From: Lentzea indica
GTDB taxonomy: Bacteria; Actinomycetota; Actinomycetes; Mycobacteriales; Pseudonocardiaceae
Length of the DNA: 64,000 nucleotides
Direction of reading: 5' to 3'
NCBI RefSeq assembly: GCF_012184385.1
Contig: NZ_VSRL01000003.1
Location: forward strand, 40,837 to 104,836
The position numbers and the translations under genes are program-made. Each line of letters begins with the position of its first letter. Position 1 is the stretch's first letter. The notes under the pieces are model-generated. The model did not search any database. It was not told the origin of the DNA and worked only from the letters and a program-made list of their open reading frames with translations. Below, in pieces: positions 44,427 through 51,657 of the stretch.

Positions 44427-44474
44427 CAGCACCTCCGTTCGTGCTTCTGGAGGTGTGACGTCGTTCGCTCGGAC

Positions 44475-44490
44475 GTGTTACGCGGAACAC
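44475..44490. repeat. Inverted repeat GTGTT-N6-AACAC
   Basis: A 16-bp site in the 244-bp divergent region between the LuxR and symporter genes. The rest of that region includes a run of alternating CACACGTGTG and GTGTGCACAC palindromes (44642-44658) directly before the symporter ribosome site. Either could be a regulator site; neither is assigned. Confidence 0.35.
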
Positions 44491-44670
44491 TCGGTTCATG
44501 TGGATGAACAACGGTCACGAATGTGATTCAAGACCGCCGAAGGTCTTCCATCTGCAGGCAACAGTCTCGTAAGACCTACGTCACATATCCCGTGCGGATG
44601 TGCCAGGTTCCGCCGCCCCAGGCCTGGTGCGCTCTCGCGGGCACACGTGTGTGCACACGCAGGAGGTCAC

Positions 44671-46179
44671 ATGGGCACCCTCGACTGGGTAGTCGTAGTC
44701 GGCTACTTCTTCGTGATGGTCGCGATCGGACTCTGGTCACGCGGGCGGGTCCACAACATCGCCGACTTCTTCACGGCAGGCGGAAAGATGCCGTGGTGGT
44801 TGTCCGGCATCTCGCACCACATGTCGGGTTACAGCGCGGTCATGTTCGTCGCGTTCGCTTCCGAGGCGTACAGGCTCGGACTGACGGTCTACGTGTGGTG
44901 GTCGCTGACCATCGGCATCGGCGTCGGCATCGGTGCGTTCTTGTTCGCACCGCGGTGGAACCGGCTGCGCGCCAAGCACGACGTCAAGTCGCCGCTCGAA
45001 TACCTGGCCAAGCGCTACAACCTGCCCACCCAGCAGGTCATGGCCTACGCGGGTGCCCTGCTCAAGGTCGTCGACATCGCCGCCAAGTGGGCGGCCGTCT
45101 CGATCCTGCTCCGCGGCTTCGCGGGTGTCCCGATCACCTGGGGCATCATCATCATCGGCCTGGTCACGATGGTCTACTCGGTGCTCGGCGGTCTCTGGGC
45201 CGACGCGCTCACGGACTTCGGCCAGTTCATCATCCAGGCGGCCGCGGGCTTCGCGATGTTCTTCGCCGTCGCCGGTCAGCTCGGCTGGGGCTTCCCCGTC
45301 ACGATCTGGGACAAGCTCCCCGACAGCCACAGCGACCCGCTGGCCGGCCCGTACACGTCGACGTTCCTCATGGCGCTCTTCCTGATCAAGACGCTGGAGT
45401 ACAACGGCGGCATGTGGAACCTGGCGCAGCGCTACATGGCCGCGCCGTCCGGCTTCGCGGCCAAGCGGTCGGCACTGCTGTCGTCCGCGCTGTGGCTGGT
45501 GTGGCCGCTCGTGCTGTTCTTCCCGATGTGGGCGGCGCCGCTGATCGTGCCGGGCCTTGAAGGTGCGCAGGCGGAGAGCGCCTACATCGAGATGGGCAAG
45601 CAGATGCTGCCCGCGGGCATGATCGGCCTGGTGCTGGCCGGCTTCTTCTCGCACACCATGGCCATGGTGTCGTCGGACGCGAACGTCATCGCCGCCGTCA
45701 TCAACCGCGACATGCTGCCGCACATCTGGAAACGGGTTAAGACGTTCTCGGCTGACAACCAGCTGGTGCTGGCCCGCGTCACGACGTTCACCTTCATCGG
45801 CGTCAGCATGATCATCGCGATCGCGTCGGGAGGCCAGGGCTTCGTGCTCAAGGTGGTGGTCGACCTGGTCGCCGCGACGATGGGCCCGATCGCGATTCCG
45901 TTGATGCTCGGCCTGCTGCCGTGGTTCCGCAAGGTCGGTTCATCGGCGGCGATCGCCTCGGTTGTCGGTGGCCTCGGCATGTGGGCGTTCCTCTACATCG
46001 AGCAGATGAACAAGGCCGCCTGGGTGACCAAGGGCGTGCTCGTGTCGTGGCCGCTGCTGCTCTCCCTGGTGCTCTACCTGGCGATCGGCTTCACGAAGAA
46101 GGAGCCGTCCCGCGAGCGCGACGAACTGCTCGACTCGCTCAACTCCGATGAGCCGGAGCCGGAGAAGGTGAAGGCGTAG
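44671..46179 (+). CDS. Sodium:solute symporter (SSS family)
   Basis: A 502-residue integral membrane protein of the SSS family, with about 13 hydrophobic helices (for example WVVVVGYFFVMVAIGLWSRG, WGIIIIGLVTMVYSVLGGLW and MIGLVLAGFFSHTMAMVSSD). The family signature region GGLWADALTDFGQFIIQAAA in helix 5 is present. It uses the sodium gradient to import a solute (sugar, amino acid, or similar), which is not identifiable. The ATG at 44671 has AGGAGG 5 nt upstream; the longer frame starting at 44647 is not needed. The C-terminus is acidic. Confidence 0.9.
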   Translation: MGTLDWVVVVGYFFVMVAIGLWSRGRVHNIADFFTAGGKMPWWLSGISHHMSGYSAVMFVAFASEAYRLGLTVYVWWSLTIGIGVGIGAFLFAPRWNRLRAKHDVKSPLEYLAKRYNLPTQQVMAYAGALLKVVDIAAKWAAVSILLRGFAGVPITWGIIIIGLVTMVYSVLGGLWADALTDFGQFIIQAAAGFAMFFAVAGQLGWGFPVTIWDKLPDSHSDPLAGPYTSTFLMALFLIKTLEYNGGMWNLAQRYMAAPSGFAAKRSALLSSALWLVWPLVLFFPMWAAPLIVPGLEGAQAESAYIEMGKQMLPAGMIGLVLAGFFSHTMAMVSSDANVIAAVINRDMLPHIWKRVKTFSADNQLVLARVTTFTFIGVSMIIAIASGGQGFVLKVVVDLVAATMGPIAIPLMLGLLPWFRKVGSSAAIASVVGGLGMWAFLYIEQMNKAAWVTKGVLVSWPLLLSLVLYLAIGFTKKEPSRERDELLDSLNSDEPEPEKVKA

Positions 46180-46531
46180 CGCGTTCGTTCTTCATGATCC
46201 TCGCGGCGGCGCACCCGAACAGGGTCGCCGCCGCGAGCCAGATGTAGGGCATCGGCGTGCCGGTGTAGGTCTGGGCGGCTGTTGCCAGCACGGCCGTCGC
46301 ACCCGCCACGAGCCCCGTCGTGTGCGTGACCGGGTACGGGCTCTTCAGAACGGTGATGACGGCGATGGGGACGAGCAGAAAGCCGTAGGCCAGCACCCGC
46401 GTCAGCAGGTTGGCGTGCTCGACCACCTCGTACTTGAGCGCCGGTACGGCGAGCAGCGTCAGGAGGAGGCCGAGTGCGAGCCCGATCACGAGACTCAGCA
46501 GTACGGTAAGTCCTTGCCACTTACGCGTCAT
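46139..46531 (-). CDS. Small membrane protein of unknown function
   Basis: A 130-residue protein with four membrane helices (GLTVLLSLVIGLALGLLLTL, VLAYGFLLVPIAVITVL, GLVAGATAVLATAAQTY, IWLAAATLFGCAAARI) and a Pro/Ser-rich C-terminus. No family is recognised. It overlaps the last 41 bp of the convergent symporter gene. I use the ATG at 46531; a GTG at 46549 would add six residues, and neither start has a clear ribosome site. Confidence 0.65.
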   Translation of the reverse strand: MTRKWQGLTVLLSLVIGLALGLLLTLLAVPALKYEVVEHANLLTRVLAYGFLLVPIAVITVLKSPYPVTHTTGLVAGATAVLATAAQTYTGTPMPYIWLAAATLFGCAAARIMKNERATPSPSPAPAHRS

Positions 46532-46623
46532 GCGGTTCAAGACGCGCACATCACCCGTTGGTTGCCGTGGCGTGCGTCATCGTCACGAGACTCATGCTCG
46601 GTCACGCATGCACAGTGGATGCC

Positions 46624-47040
46624 ATGGGTACGTGGTTTCCTTCAGACGACGCCGAACTGGCCGCTGGTTGGCGGCTCTGGCTGGAGCTGAGCGACCGCGT
46701 GTACCCCGACCAGTCGTGGGACGGCACCCCGGCCGACGCCATCCGGCAGGTCCGCGAGCTGCTGGCGGCCTGCGAGTCGATCCGGCTGGACTACCTCGCT
46801 GAGACTGCTCAGCCTTCAGCGGCCTTGTTGCAGCTCTTGCAGTCGATGCCGTTCGTGGCTTCCTTCCCGGTCGACCTTTGGCACGACGACACGCATCCGT
46901 TGGACGTGGAGCGCGCTGAGCTGCTGCACGGGGATCTCGCGTCGTTCGCTGACCACGTCGCCGGCGTGCGGGCGGCTTTGGCTCGGGGTGGGGGCTGGGT
47001 GGAGCTGGACCGGCGACCGTGGGGCCTACCGGTCGACTAG
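46624..47040 (+). CDS. Hypothetical acidic protein
   Basis: A 138-residue, helix-rich acidic protein (MGTWFPSDDAELAAGWRLWL; DAIRQVRELLAACESIRLDY; LLHGDLASFADHVAGVRAAL) ending in VELDRRPWGLPVD. I recognise no family. The last ~45 bp of its coding sequence recur, slightly changed, at two other places in the next 1.5 kb (47461-47493 and 48483-48526), which suggests a local family of paralogues whose other members have decayed. It overlaps the convergent PH-domain gene by 15 bp. Confidence 0.6.
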   Translation: MGTWFPSDDAELAAGWRLWLELSDRVYPDQSWDGTPADAIRQVRELLAACESIRLDYLAETAQPSAALLQLLQSMPFVASFPVDLWHDDTHPLDVERAELLHGDLASFADHVAGVRAALARGGGWVELDRRPWGLPVD

Positions 47041-47041
47041 C
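46997..47041 (+). repeat. Repeated gene-end segment, copy 1 (in frame)
   Basis: The 3' end of the gene at 46624-47040, coding VELDRRPWGLPVD. Compared with copy 3 (48483-48526) there are four mismatches and one gap over 45 bp. This copy is the functional-looking version. Confidence 0.7.
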
Positions 47042-47437
47042 CGCCTGTTGACCGCTTTGATCAGCTTCACGCCGACCCGTTCGTTGCTGAGGTTCAGTCC
47101 GCTGAACGAGTCGCACGGCACCGTCCGCCCATCCTTCGTGCGGACGATCACCCTCTCGCGGTTGAGCATCTGATCGCGGTCGATCTCTTTGACGTCCTGC
47201 CACTTGATGCGGTGGGTGCGGAAGGTGTTGCGGATGATCAGCTCGTCGTCAGTGAGCGTCACCGACAGACACCACACGTGCCAGATGAGAAGTGCGGCGA
47301 TCGACGTGACCACAACACCGATCGCGATGATTGCCGCCCTCGTACCTGAGCGCCCGCACGGCGTAGGCCGCCAGCAGGAAGGTGGCGGCGACGACTGTGG
47401 CGGTTCGGCCGCCGCGGCCGTGGTAGATCTCGCTCAT
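47026..47437 (-). pseudogene. Two-helix PH-like (bPH) membrane protein, interrupted by a one-base frameshift
   Basis: The first part, from the ATG at 47437 (7 nt after TAGGGT), gives SEIYHGRGGRTATVVAATFL and a membrane helix ending VRALRYEG. The second part lies in another frame and supplies a second helix (AAIIAIGVVVTSIAALLIWH) and a PH-like domain (SVTLTDDELIIRNTFRTHRI; VIVRTKDGRTVPCDSFSG). Removing one G from GAGGGCGGC (complement of CCC at 47337-47339) joins them into a typical helix-helix-PH protein of about 136 residues. A sequencing error in the G run is the simplest explanation. The gene is convergent with 46624-47040. Confidence 0.65.
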
Positions 47438-47460
47438 GGCGCGCACCCTAGACCGCCGAA

Positions 47461-47493
47461 ACCGCCGCCCGTGGGTCCTAACGGTCGACCAGC
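47461..47493 (+). repeat. Repeated gene-end segment, copy 2 (relic)
   Basis: In translation it reads NRRPWVLTVDQ, aligning with DRRPWGLPVD of copy 1. The reading frame is not part of any gene on the plus strand. The segment overlaps the last codons of the TIR-receiver gene on the minus strand. Confidence 0.5.
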
Positions 47494-48437
47494 GCCGCCG
47501 TCACCATGTCGATCAGCTCGTTGGCCTCGTCCGTCTGCCCCTGCGCCCCACGTGCCGTGGCGAGCTGTCGCTGTGCGCTCGTGGCGGTCCCGGCGTAGAT
47601 GAAGAACGGCGTGGAGCGATCGCGAGCTCGAACGCTCTCCAGAAGCCGGAATCCTTCCTGCGGGCCTTCGGCGCGGCCCATGTCCGAGATGATGGCCGCG
47701 AAACGACGACCGTCCAGAACCTGCAACGCCTCTTCGGTGGACAAGACGAGCATGAACTTCAGACCGAAGGATTCGAACGCCTCGCGCTCGTACTCGTTGT
47801 ACTCCGGATGGTCGTCGACCCACAGGACGCGTCGCTTCCAGTCCCCGTCGGTCAGTTGCCTGGTCGCCTCGGTGCCGCGGAGAACGCGCCCCGTCGCTTC
47901 GGTGGCGACGGACCGGAGTCCGCCGTCGAACGCGCCGAGGCTCGAGTCCTTCAGCACCTTCGCCGCGACCAGTGCGACAGCGCCTCCGACGAGCGTCTCC
48001 AGCTGCTCGACGGTGATGCTGGAGACTTTCGCATTGGGCGACGGAGCCGCGGCATCGCGGTGATCGACCAGCTCCTCCGCCCTGGCCGCGACTCGGCGCA
48101 GATTTCGCTCCCACACGTCGCCTTGCAGGATCGGTGGTAGTGCCTCATCTGGGAGAGATGCCTCGGCGAGGTACACGATGATCGGGATGCCTGCGCCCCA
48201 GAACGCCCCGAGTTCGGCGCCGCACCAGCTCGACGTGACGGACTTCTGGGTGGCCACGAAGATGCAGACCGAGCAGGTCTGGACGGCGGTGCGCAGCTGT
48301 TCGCGCAGCGACTCGCCGGTCTTGATCTCGGATGGTCGCCAGTACTGGACGTCCAGCCGGTCCAGCCAGTCCGTGACGTTCTCGAACTCGGGCTGGTTGT
48401 CGAAGGAATGGCTGATGAATACCGTCAGGGTCACCAT
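47478..48437 (-). CDS. TIR domain - receiver domain fusion protein
   Basis: A 319-residue protein with two recognisable modules. Residues 1-115 are a bacterial TIR domain: TVFISHSFDNQPEFENV, VQYWRPSEIKTGESLREQL, and SSWCGAELGAFWGAGIPIIV, which keeps the catalytic-type glutamate (E75). Residues about 203-319 look like a response-regulator receiver: acidic pair D208/D209 in LWVDDHPEYN, phosphoacceptor-type D252 in AIISDMGR, T284 in YAGT; the conserved lysine is absent. A helical linker joins them. Many bacterial TIR domains cleave NAD+ in immunity; the receiver may control it. The start is uncertain (ATG 48437, or GTG 48434 with GGGAG better spaced). No kinase is nearby. Function not established. 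Confidence 0.82.
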   Translation of the reverse strand: MVTLTVFISHSFDNQPEFENVTDWLDRLDVQYWRPSEIKTGESLREQLRTAVQTCSVCIFVATQKSVTSSWCGAELGAFWGAGIPIIVYLAEASLPDEALPPILQGDVWERNLRRVAARAEELVDHRDAAAPSPNAKVSSITVEQLETLVGGAVALVAAKVLKDSSLGAFDGGLRSVATEATGRVLRGTEATRQLTDGDWKRRVLWVDDHPEYNEYEREAFESFGLKFMLVLSTEEALQVLDGRRFAAIISDMGRAEGPQEGFRLLESVRARDRSTPFFIYAGTATSAQRQLATARGAQGQTDEANELIDMVTAALVDR

Positions 48438-48482
48438 CTCCCTCGTGGCGATCTGGTGGGAGGGTCCACGGTAGCGCCGGCA

Positions 48483-48526
48483 GGGTGGAGCTGGACCGCC
48501 GCCCGTGGGCCCACCGGTCGATTAGC
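48483..48526 (+). repeat. Repeated gene-end segment, copy 3 (relic)
   Basis: About 40 of 45 bases match copy 1, with one base missing, so the frame after VELDRRPW is lost. No upstream part of the gene remains; the TIR gene promoter region lies immediately before it. It overlaps the end of the truncated reductase gene on the minus strand. Confidence 0.6.
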
Positions 48527-48767
48527 GGTGTCGTCGGTATTGCAGCTCGACGATCCCGTTGCGAGAGGCGGCGCTGGAGACCAGGTCGAGCTGGTAGGCC
48601 TTGGGGATGCCGTCGAACATCCGAGTCCCTTCGCCCGCGACGTAGGGGAACAAACTCACCTGGAGCTCGTCGATCAGGTCGAGCCGCATGAGCGAACGCG
48701 AGAGGCCGACGGCGGCGAGCTGTCCATGGGCGCGGCAGCCGAGCGCCGTGCCCAGCCTGATCATGGC
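48522..48767 (-). pseudogene. Truncated RibD/dihydrofolate-reductase-like protein, C-terminal part only
   Basis: About 81 codons ending at 48522 match the C-terminal end of RibD_C / bacterial DHFR-like reductases: GQLAAVGLSRSLMRLDLIDE, LQVSLFPYVAGEGTRMFDGI and LVSSAASRNGIVELQYR. The N-terminal half with the NADPH site and catalytic residues is missing. The sequence continues upstream in frame but without any similarity to the family. I read it as a relic cut by deletion or recombination, which fits the decayed state of this stretch. Confidence 0.65.
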
Positions 48768-48868
48768 GACCACCCTGGCGCGCGTCCCAAGTCTCGGATT
48801 GAGTTGCATGCAGCCCGCGAGCTGATCAACACGGCCTGCTGGCACCCGTCGTAGCCGGAGCGGTGAAC

Positions 48869-48982
48869 ATGCCCTACGACGATCAGGCCGTGCGGTGGGT
48901 GCTGGCCTCGGCGCTGATCCGCGAACTGCGCGGCTGCACCATCGTTCCGTTCGAGGAGTTCGTACTTGCACCCGTGGGCTGA
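48869..48982 (+). CDS. Possible small ORF (37 residues)
   Basis: MPYDDQAVRWVLASALIREL, then RGCTIVPFEEFVLAPVG. GGAG lies 8 nt before the ATG. No family is recognised; it could be the end of a lost gene, as the neighbourhood contains several relics. Confidence 0.2.
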   Translation: MPYDDQAVRWVLASALIRELRGCTIVPFEEFVLAPVG

Positions 48983-49019
48983 CTGCATGTGGTTAGCACA
49001 CGGTGACGTGCTGACACCA

Positions 49020-49056
49020 TCAAAAAGAGGGCCCAGGTCGTGTGACCTGGGCCCTC
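49020..49056 (-). terminator. Terminator downstream of tRNA-Gly
   Basis: A perfect 13-bp stem, GAGGGCCCAGGTC (49027-49039) with GACCTGGGCCCTC (49044-49056), loop GTGT. Read on the minus strand it is followed by TTTTTG, a classic intrinsic terminator 4 bp after the tRNA. Confidence 0.85.
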
Positions 49057-49060
49057 GAGG

Positions 49061-49134
49061 TGGAGCGGGTGACGGGAATCGAACCCGCCTCTACAGCTTG
49101 GGAAGCTGTCGTTCTACCAATGAACTACACCCGC
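49061..49134 (-). tRNA. tRNA-Gly (anticodon CCC)
   Basis: On the minus strand GCGGGTG (49134-49128) and CACCCGC pair as the acceptor stem, followed by T and an encoded CCA (49063-49061). The D arm is GTAGTTCATTGGTAGAAC, the anticodon stem ACAGC/GCTGT encloses TTCCCAA, which gives anticodon CCC, and the T arm has GGTTCGAATCC. The fold is complete. Its 3' end faces the accessory patch at 46.5-49.0 kb, the side where tRNA-targeting elements insert. Confidence 0.95.
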
Positions 49135-49181
49135 GAGCAGTGCGTCGCCGATCATACACAAGCCTGAGCTAGCCTGTCCGG

Positions 49182-49763
49182 GTGCTGCTGAGTGACCAGG
49201 ATCTGCGCAAAGAGGTCGAGTCCGGCCGTCTCGTCCTCGACCCGTTCGACCTCGAGATGCTTCAGCCGTCGAGCATCGACGTGCGGCTGGACCGGTTCTT
49301 CCGGGTCTTCAACAACACGCGCTACACCCACATCGACCCCGCTCAACAGCAGGACGACCTGACGAGCCTGGTCGAGGCGGCGGAGGGTGAGCCGTTCGTG
49401 CTGCACCCCGGTGAGTTCGTGCTCGGCTCGACCTACGAGATGGTGACGCTGCCGGACGACCTGGCCGGGCGGCTGGAAGGCAAGTCCAGCCTCGGCAGGC
49501 TCGGCCTCCTGACCCACTCCACGGCCGGCTTCATCGACCCCGGCTTCTCCGGTCACATCACGCTGGAGCTGTCGAACGTCGCGAACCTGCCCATCACGTT
49601 GCACCCCGGCATGAAGATCGGGCAGCTGTGCCTGTTCAAGCTCTCGAGCCCGGCGGAGCACCCGTACGGCTCGAAGCGGGCCGGTAGCCGGTACCAGGGA
49701 CAGCGTGGGCCCACGCCCAGCCGCGCCTACCTCAACTTCCACCGCACGGACACGCGCCGCTAG
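49182..49763 (+). CDS. dcd: dCTP deaminase (actinobacterial bifunctional type)
   Basis: A 193-residue trimeric enzyme that deaminates dCTP; the actinobacterial type also hydrolyses the product to d[23 protein letters not shown], the SSIDVRL motif, [20 protein letters not shown] (with the catalytic Ser/Arg/Glu region [18 protein letters not shown]) and the C-terminal [11 protein letters not shown] are all conserved. The GTG at 49182 is 6 nt after TAGCCT (49170-49175), so a leaderless transcript is likely. Its last 4 bp overlap the convergent CDF gene. The length fits the M. tuberculosis-type bifunctional enzyme. Confidence 0.94.
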   Translation: MLLSDQDLRKEVESGRLVLDPFDLEMLQPSSIDVRLDRFFRVFNNTRYTHIDPAQQQDDLTSLVEAAEGEPFVLHPGEFVLGSTYEMVTLPDDLAGRLEGKSSLGRLGLLTHSTAGFIDPGFSGHITLELSNVANLPITLHPGMKIGQLCLFKLSSPAEHPYGSKRAGSRYQGQRGPTPSRAYLNFHRTDTRR

Positions 49764-50734
49764 AAGCCGTAGCGGTCCAGCACGCGGCGGCGCAGGTCGG
49801 GGTCGGTACGGGGTACCGGCTCCAGGAAGATCTCGTCGAGGTCCGGGAACTCCATGCGCAGCTCCGCGGAGATGCGCACGCACGCGTTCTCCAGCTCGAA
49901 GGCCGTCAACGTGTCGTTGAAGTCGAGCCGCGCGCACAGCAGCACGCGGTCGGTGCCGATCAGCATCGTCAGCACGTCCACGACGGCCTCGACCTCCGGT
50001 ACTTCCGCCAGCCGGCGCCAGATCGCCTTCACCATCACCGGGTCCGCCTGCCGTCCGATCAGCAGGCCGCGGTTGGTGCGGGCCAGGACATAGGCCACCA
50101 GAGCCAGCAACAGTCCGATCGCCAGCGACGCCAGGCCGTCCCACAGCGACGAGCCGGTGAGCTGGTGCAGGCCGAGGCCGGAGAATGCGAGCACCAGGCC
50201 GATCAGGGCGGCGGAGTCCTCGAGGAAAACCGTCTTCACGGTCGGGTCGTCCGAGACCCTCAAGAAGTCCCAGAACCCGCGGCCGTGTGCGGCGGCCTCG
50301 GAGCGGACCTGCCGGAACGCCTGGGTCCAGGAGACGGACTCCAGCAGAAAGGCCAGGCCGAGCACGATGTAGCCCACCAACGGCCGCGTCTGTTCCTCCG
50401 GTTCGCCGAAGACCGTGCGGAAGCCTTCGTAGAACGCGAACATCGCGCCCGAGGCGAAGATCGAGACGGCCGCCAGCAGCGACCAGAAGTACCGCTCCTT
50501 GCCGTAGCCGAACGGGTGGCGGCGGTCGGCGGGGCGGCCCGAGCGGCGCAGTGCGGTCAGCAGGAGTGCCTCGGTGAACGTGTCGGCGACCGAGTGCGCG
50601 GCTTCGGAGAGGATTGCCGCCGAACCGGTCAAAACGCCCGCAATGGCTTTGGTGATCGCGATGGCCAGGTTCACCAGCAGGGCGAGGACCACGGTCAGCG
50701 TGCTTTCGCCCGAACCCTGCGGCTTCTCGCTCAT
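49760..50734 (-). CDS. Cation diffusion facilitator family transporter
   Basis: A 324-residue CDF protein. It has six membrane helices, the metal-site region [20 protein letters not shown] in helix 2, [20 protein letters not shown] and a C-terminal cytoplasmic domain ([20 protein letters not shown]). The HxxxD-type pair in helix 2 is visible (EAAHSVAD), and helix 5 has LEDSAALIG with the usual acidic pair shifted (ED). Zn2+ or other divalent efflux is the likely role. The ATG at 50734 lies 7 nt after TAGGCT on the minus strand (leaderless type). Confidence 0.88.
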   Translation of the reverse strand: MSEKPQGSGESTLTVVLALLVNLAIAITKAIAGVLTGSAAILSEAAHSVADTFTEALLLTALRRSGRPADRRHPFGYGKERYFWSLLAAVSIFASGAMFAFYEGFRTVFGEPEEQTRPLVGYIVLGLAFLLESVSWTQAFRQVRSEAAAHGRGFWDFLRVSDDPTVKTVFLEDSAALIGLVLAFSGLGLHQLTGSSLWDGLASLAIGLLLALVAYVLARTNRGLLIGRQADPVMVKAIWRRLAEVPEVEAVVDVLTMLIGTDRVLLCARLDFNDTLTAFELENACVRISAELRMEFPDLDEIFLEPVPRTDPDLRRRVLDRYGF

Positions 50735-51052
50735 GACGATCAGCCTATGATTCCGCCACCGCGGTGACCTTCGACGCGCGCAGCGCCTGACCGTTACTGC
50801 ATTCGAGTGACATTCGGAGGGTGGGGCAACATCAGGACGGTCTGCGGTGTCTTAAGGCTGGGATCTGCACCGGGGGACGCTGATCACCAGGGGGTAAGAC
50901 GGAACGGCCCGCGTCCGGGAGAGACGCGGGCCGTTCTGCATGTCGGCGCAACCACCATCGTGGGACATCCGTTGTCGGAGTGACCGGCATCACGCAACGC
51001 CGGCCCTCGGTAATTCGACTCCTAAGTGGAGCAATCGAACGCTGGGGGATCA
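50735..51052. other. 318-bp intergenic region with an orphan terminator
   Basis: Between the CDF and surface-protein genes. It holds a perfect 13-bp terminator hairpin (50903-50935: AACGGCCCGCGTC with GACGCGGGCCGTT) that is not preceded by any convincing plus-strand gene. A 20-codon frame (GTG at about 50,821) ends before it, but its ribosome site is too close to the start. A short untranslated RNA ending at the hairpin, or a relic of a lost gene, is possible. The surface-protein promoter should lie between 50936 and 51040. Confidence 0.45.
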
Positions 51053-51633
51053 GTGAAGAACGTCTGCGCCGTCGCGATGACGGCAAGGTCGGCGACGAAC
51101 CAGGTTTCGCCAGCGAGAAGGCCGTGAAGATCACCAAGTACGACGGCGGTGACCTCGTCGGTGAGTACACGACCGGCGACAAGGGCATGTACGTCGCCAG
51201 GGACCTGCCGGCCGGCAAGTACGCGTTCGTCGCCGTCGACTACTCGCAGCGCGGCCTGGCGTTGGTCAAGCCGGCGGGAACCCGGCCGATCGACTGGGCC
51301 ACCGGCACGATCGAGATCACCGGTACCGACCTCACCGAGATCTGGCCGTTCGCACACCCGTTCGTCGGTCCTTTCAAGGACGCCGACCGCACGAACCAGG
51401 GCACGAACGTGAAGAAGCAGATCAAGGTCGTGGAGAAGGGCGCCACCACCGCGCCGTCGTCCTCGCAGACCGCCGCTCCGACCACCACCATCACGTCGGC
51501 CGTGGCCAAGGCGGGCAACAAGGCAGGTCTCGCGTCGACGGGTGCGTCGCCGCTGGGCTTCCTGGCGCTGGGCGCCGTGCTTCTCGCTGCCGGTGCCAGC
51601 GCGTTCTTCGTCGCGCGCCGTCGCCGTTCCTGA
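51053..51633 (+). pseudogene. Truncated sortase-type surface protein (first of a tandem pair)
   Basis: The GTG at 51053 opens a signal peptide very similar to that of the next gene (MKNVCAVAMTA against MKNVFAVATTAA), but after about 11 codons the sequence jumps into another frame that encodes the rest of an SdrD-B-like repeat (VGDEPGFASEKAVKITKYDG; GMYVARDLPAGKYAFVAVDY) and the same C-terminal linker and sorting region as the neighbour (LASTGASPLGFL, membrane helix, RRRR). A deletion that removed the end of the signal peptide and the start of the first repeat explains this. As written it cannot be exported. It looks like a true deletion, larger than a one-base slip. Confidence 0.7.
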
Positions 51634-51657
51634 CAACCGAAGTCCTTTGGGGGACAA

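Noticed and set aside
46990..49075. Attachment-site repeat of the tRNA-Gly 3' end
   Set aside because: Only GGTGGAGC (8 bp) is shared between the tRNA end and the repeats at 47,000 and 48,484. That is too short to be evidence for integration.
50735..50935. Riboswitch (c-di-AMP or other) upstream of the surface-protein genes
   Set aside because: I could not match the conserved core of any riboswitch class; only the terminator hairpin is convincing.
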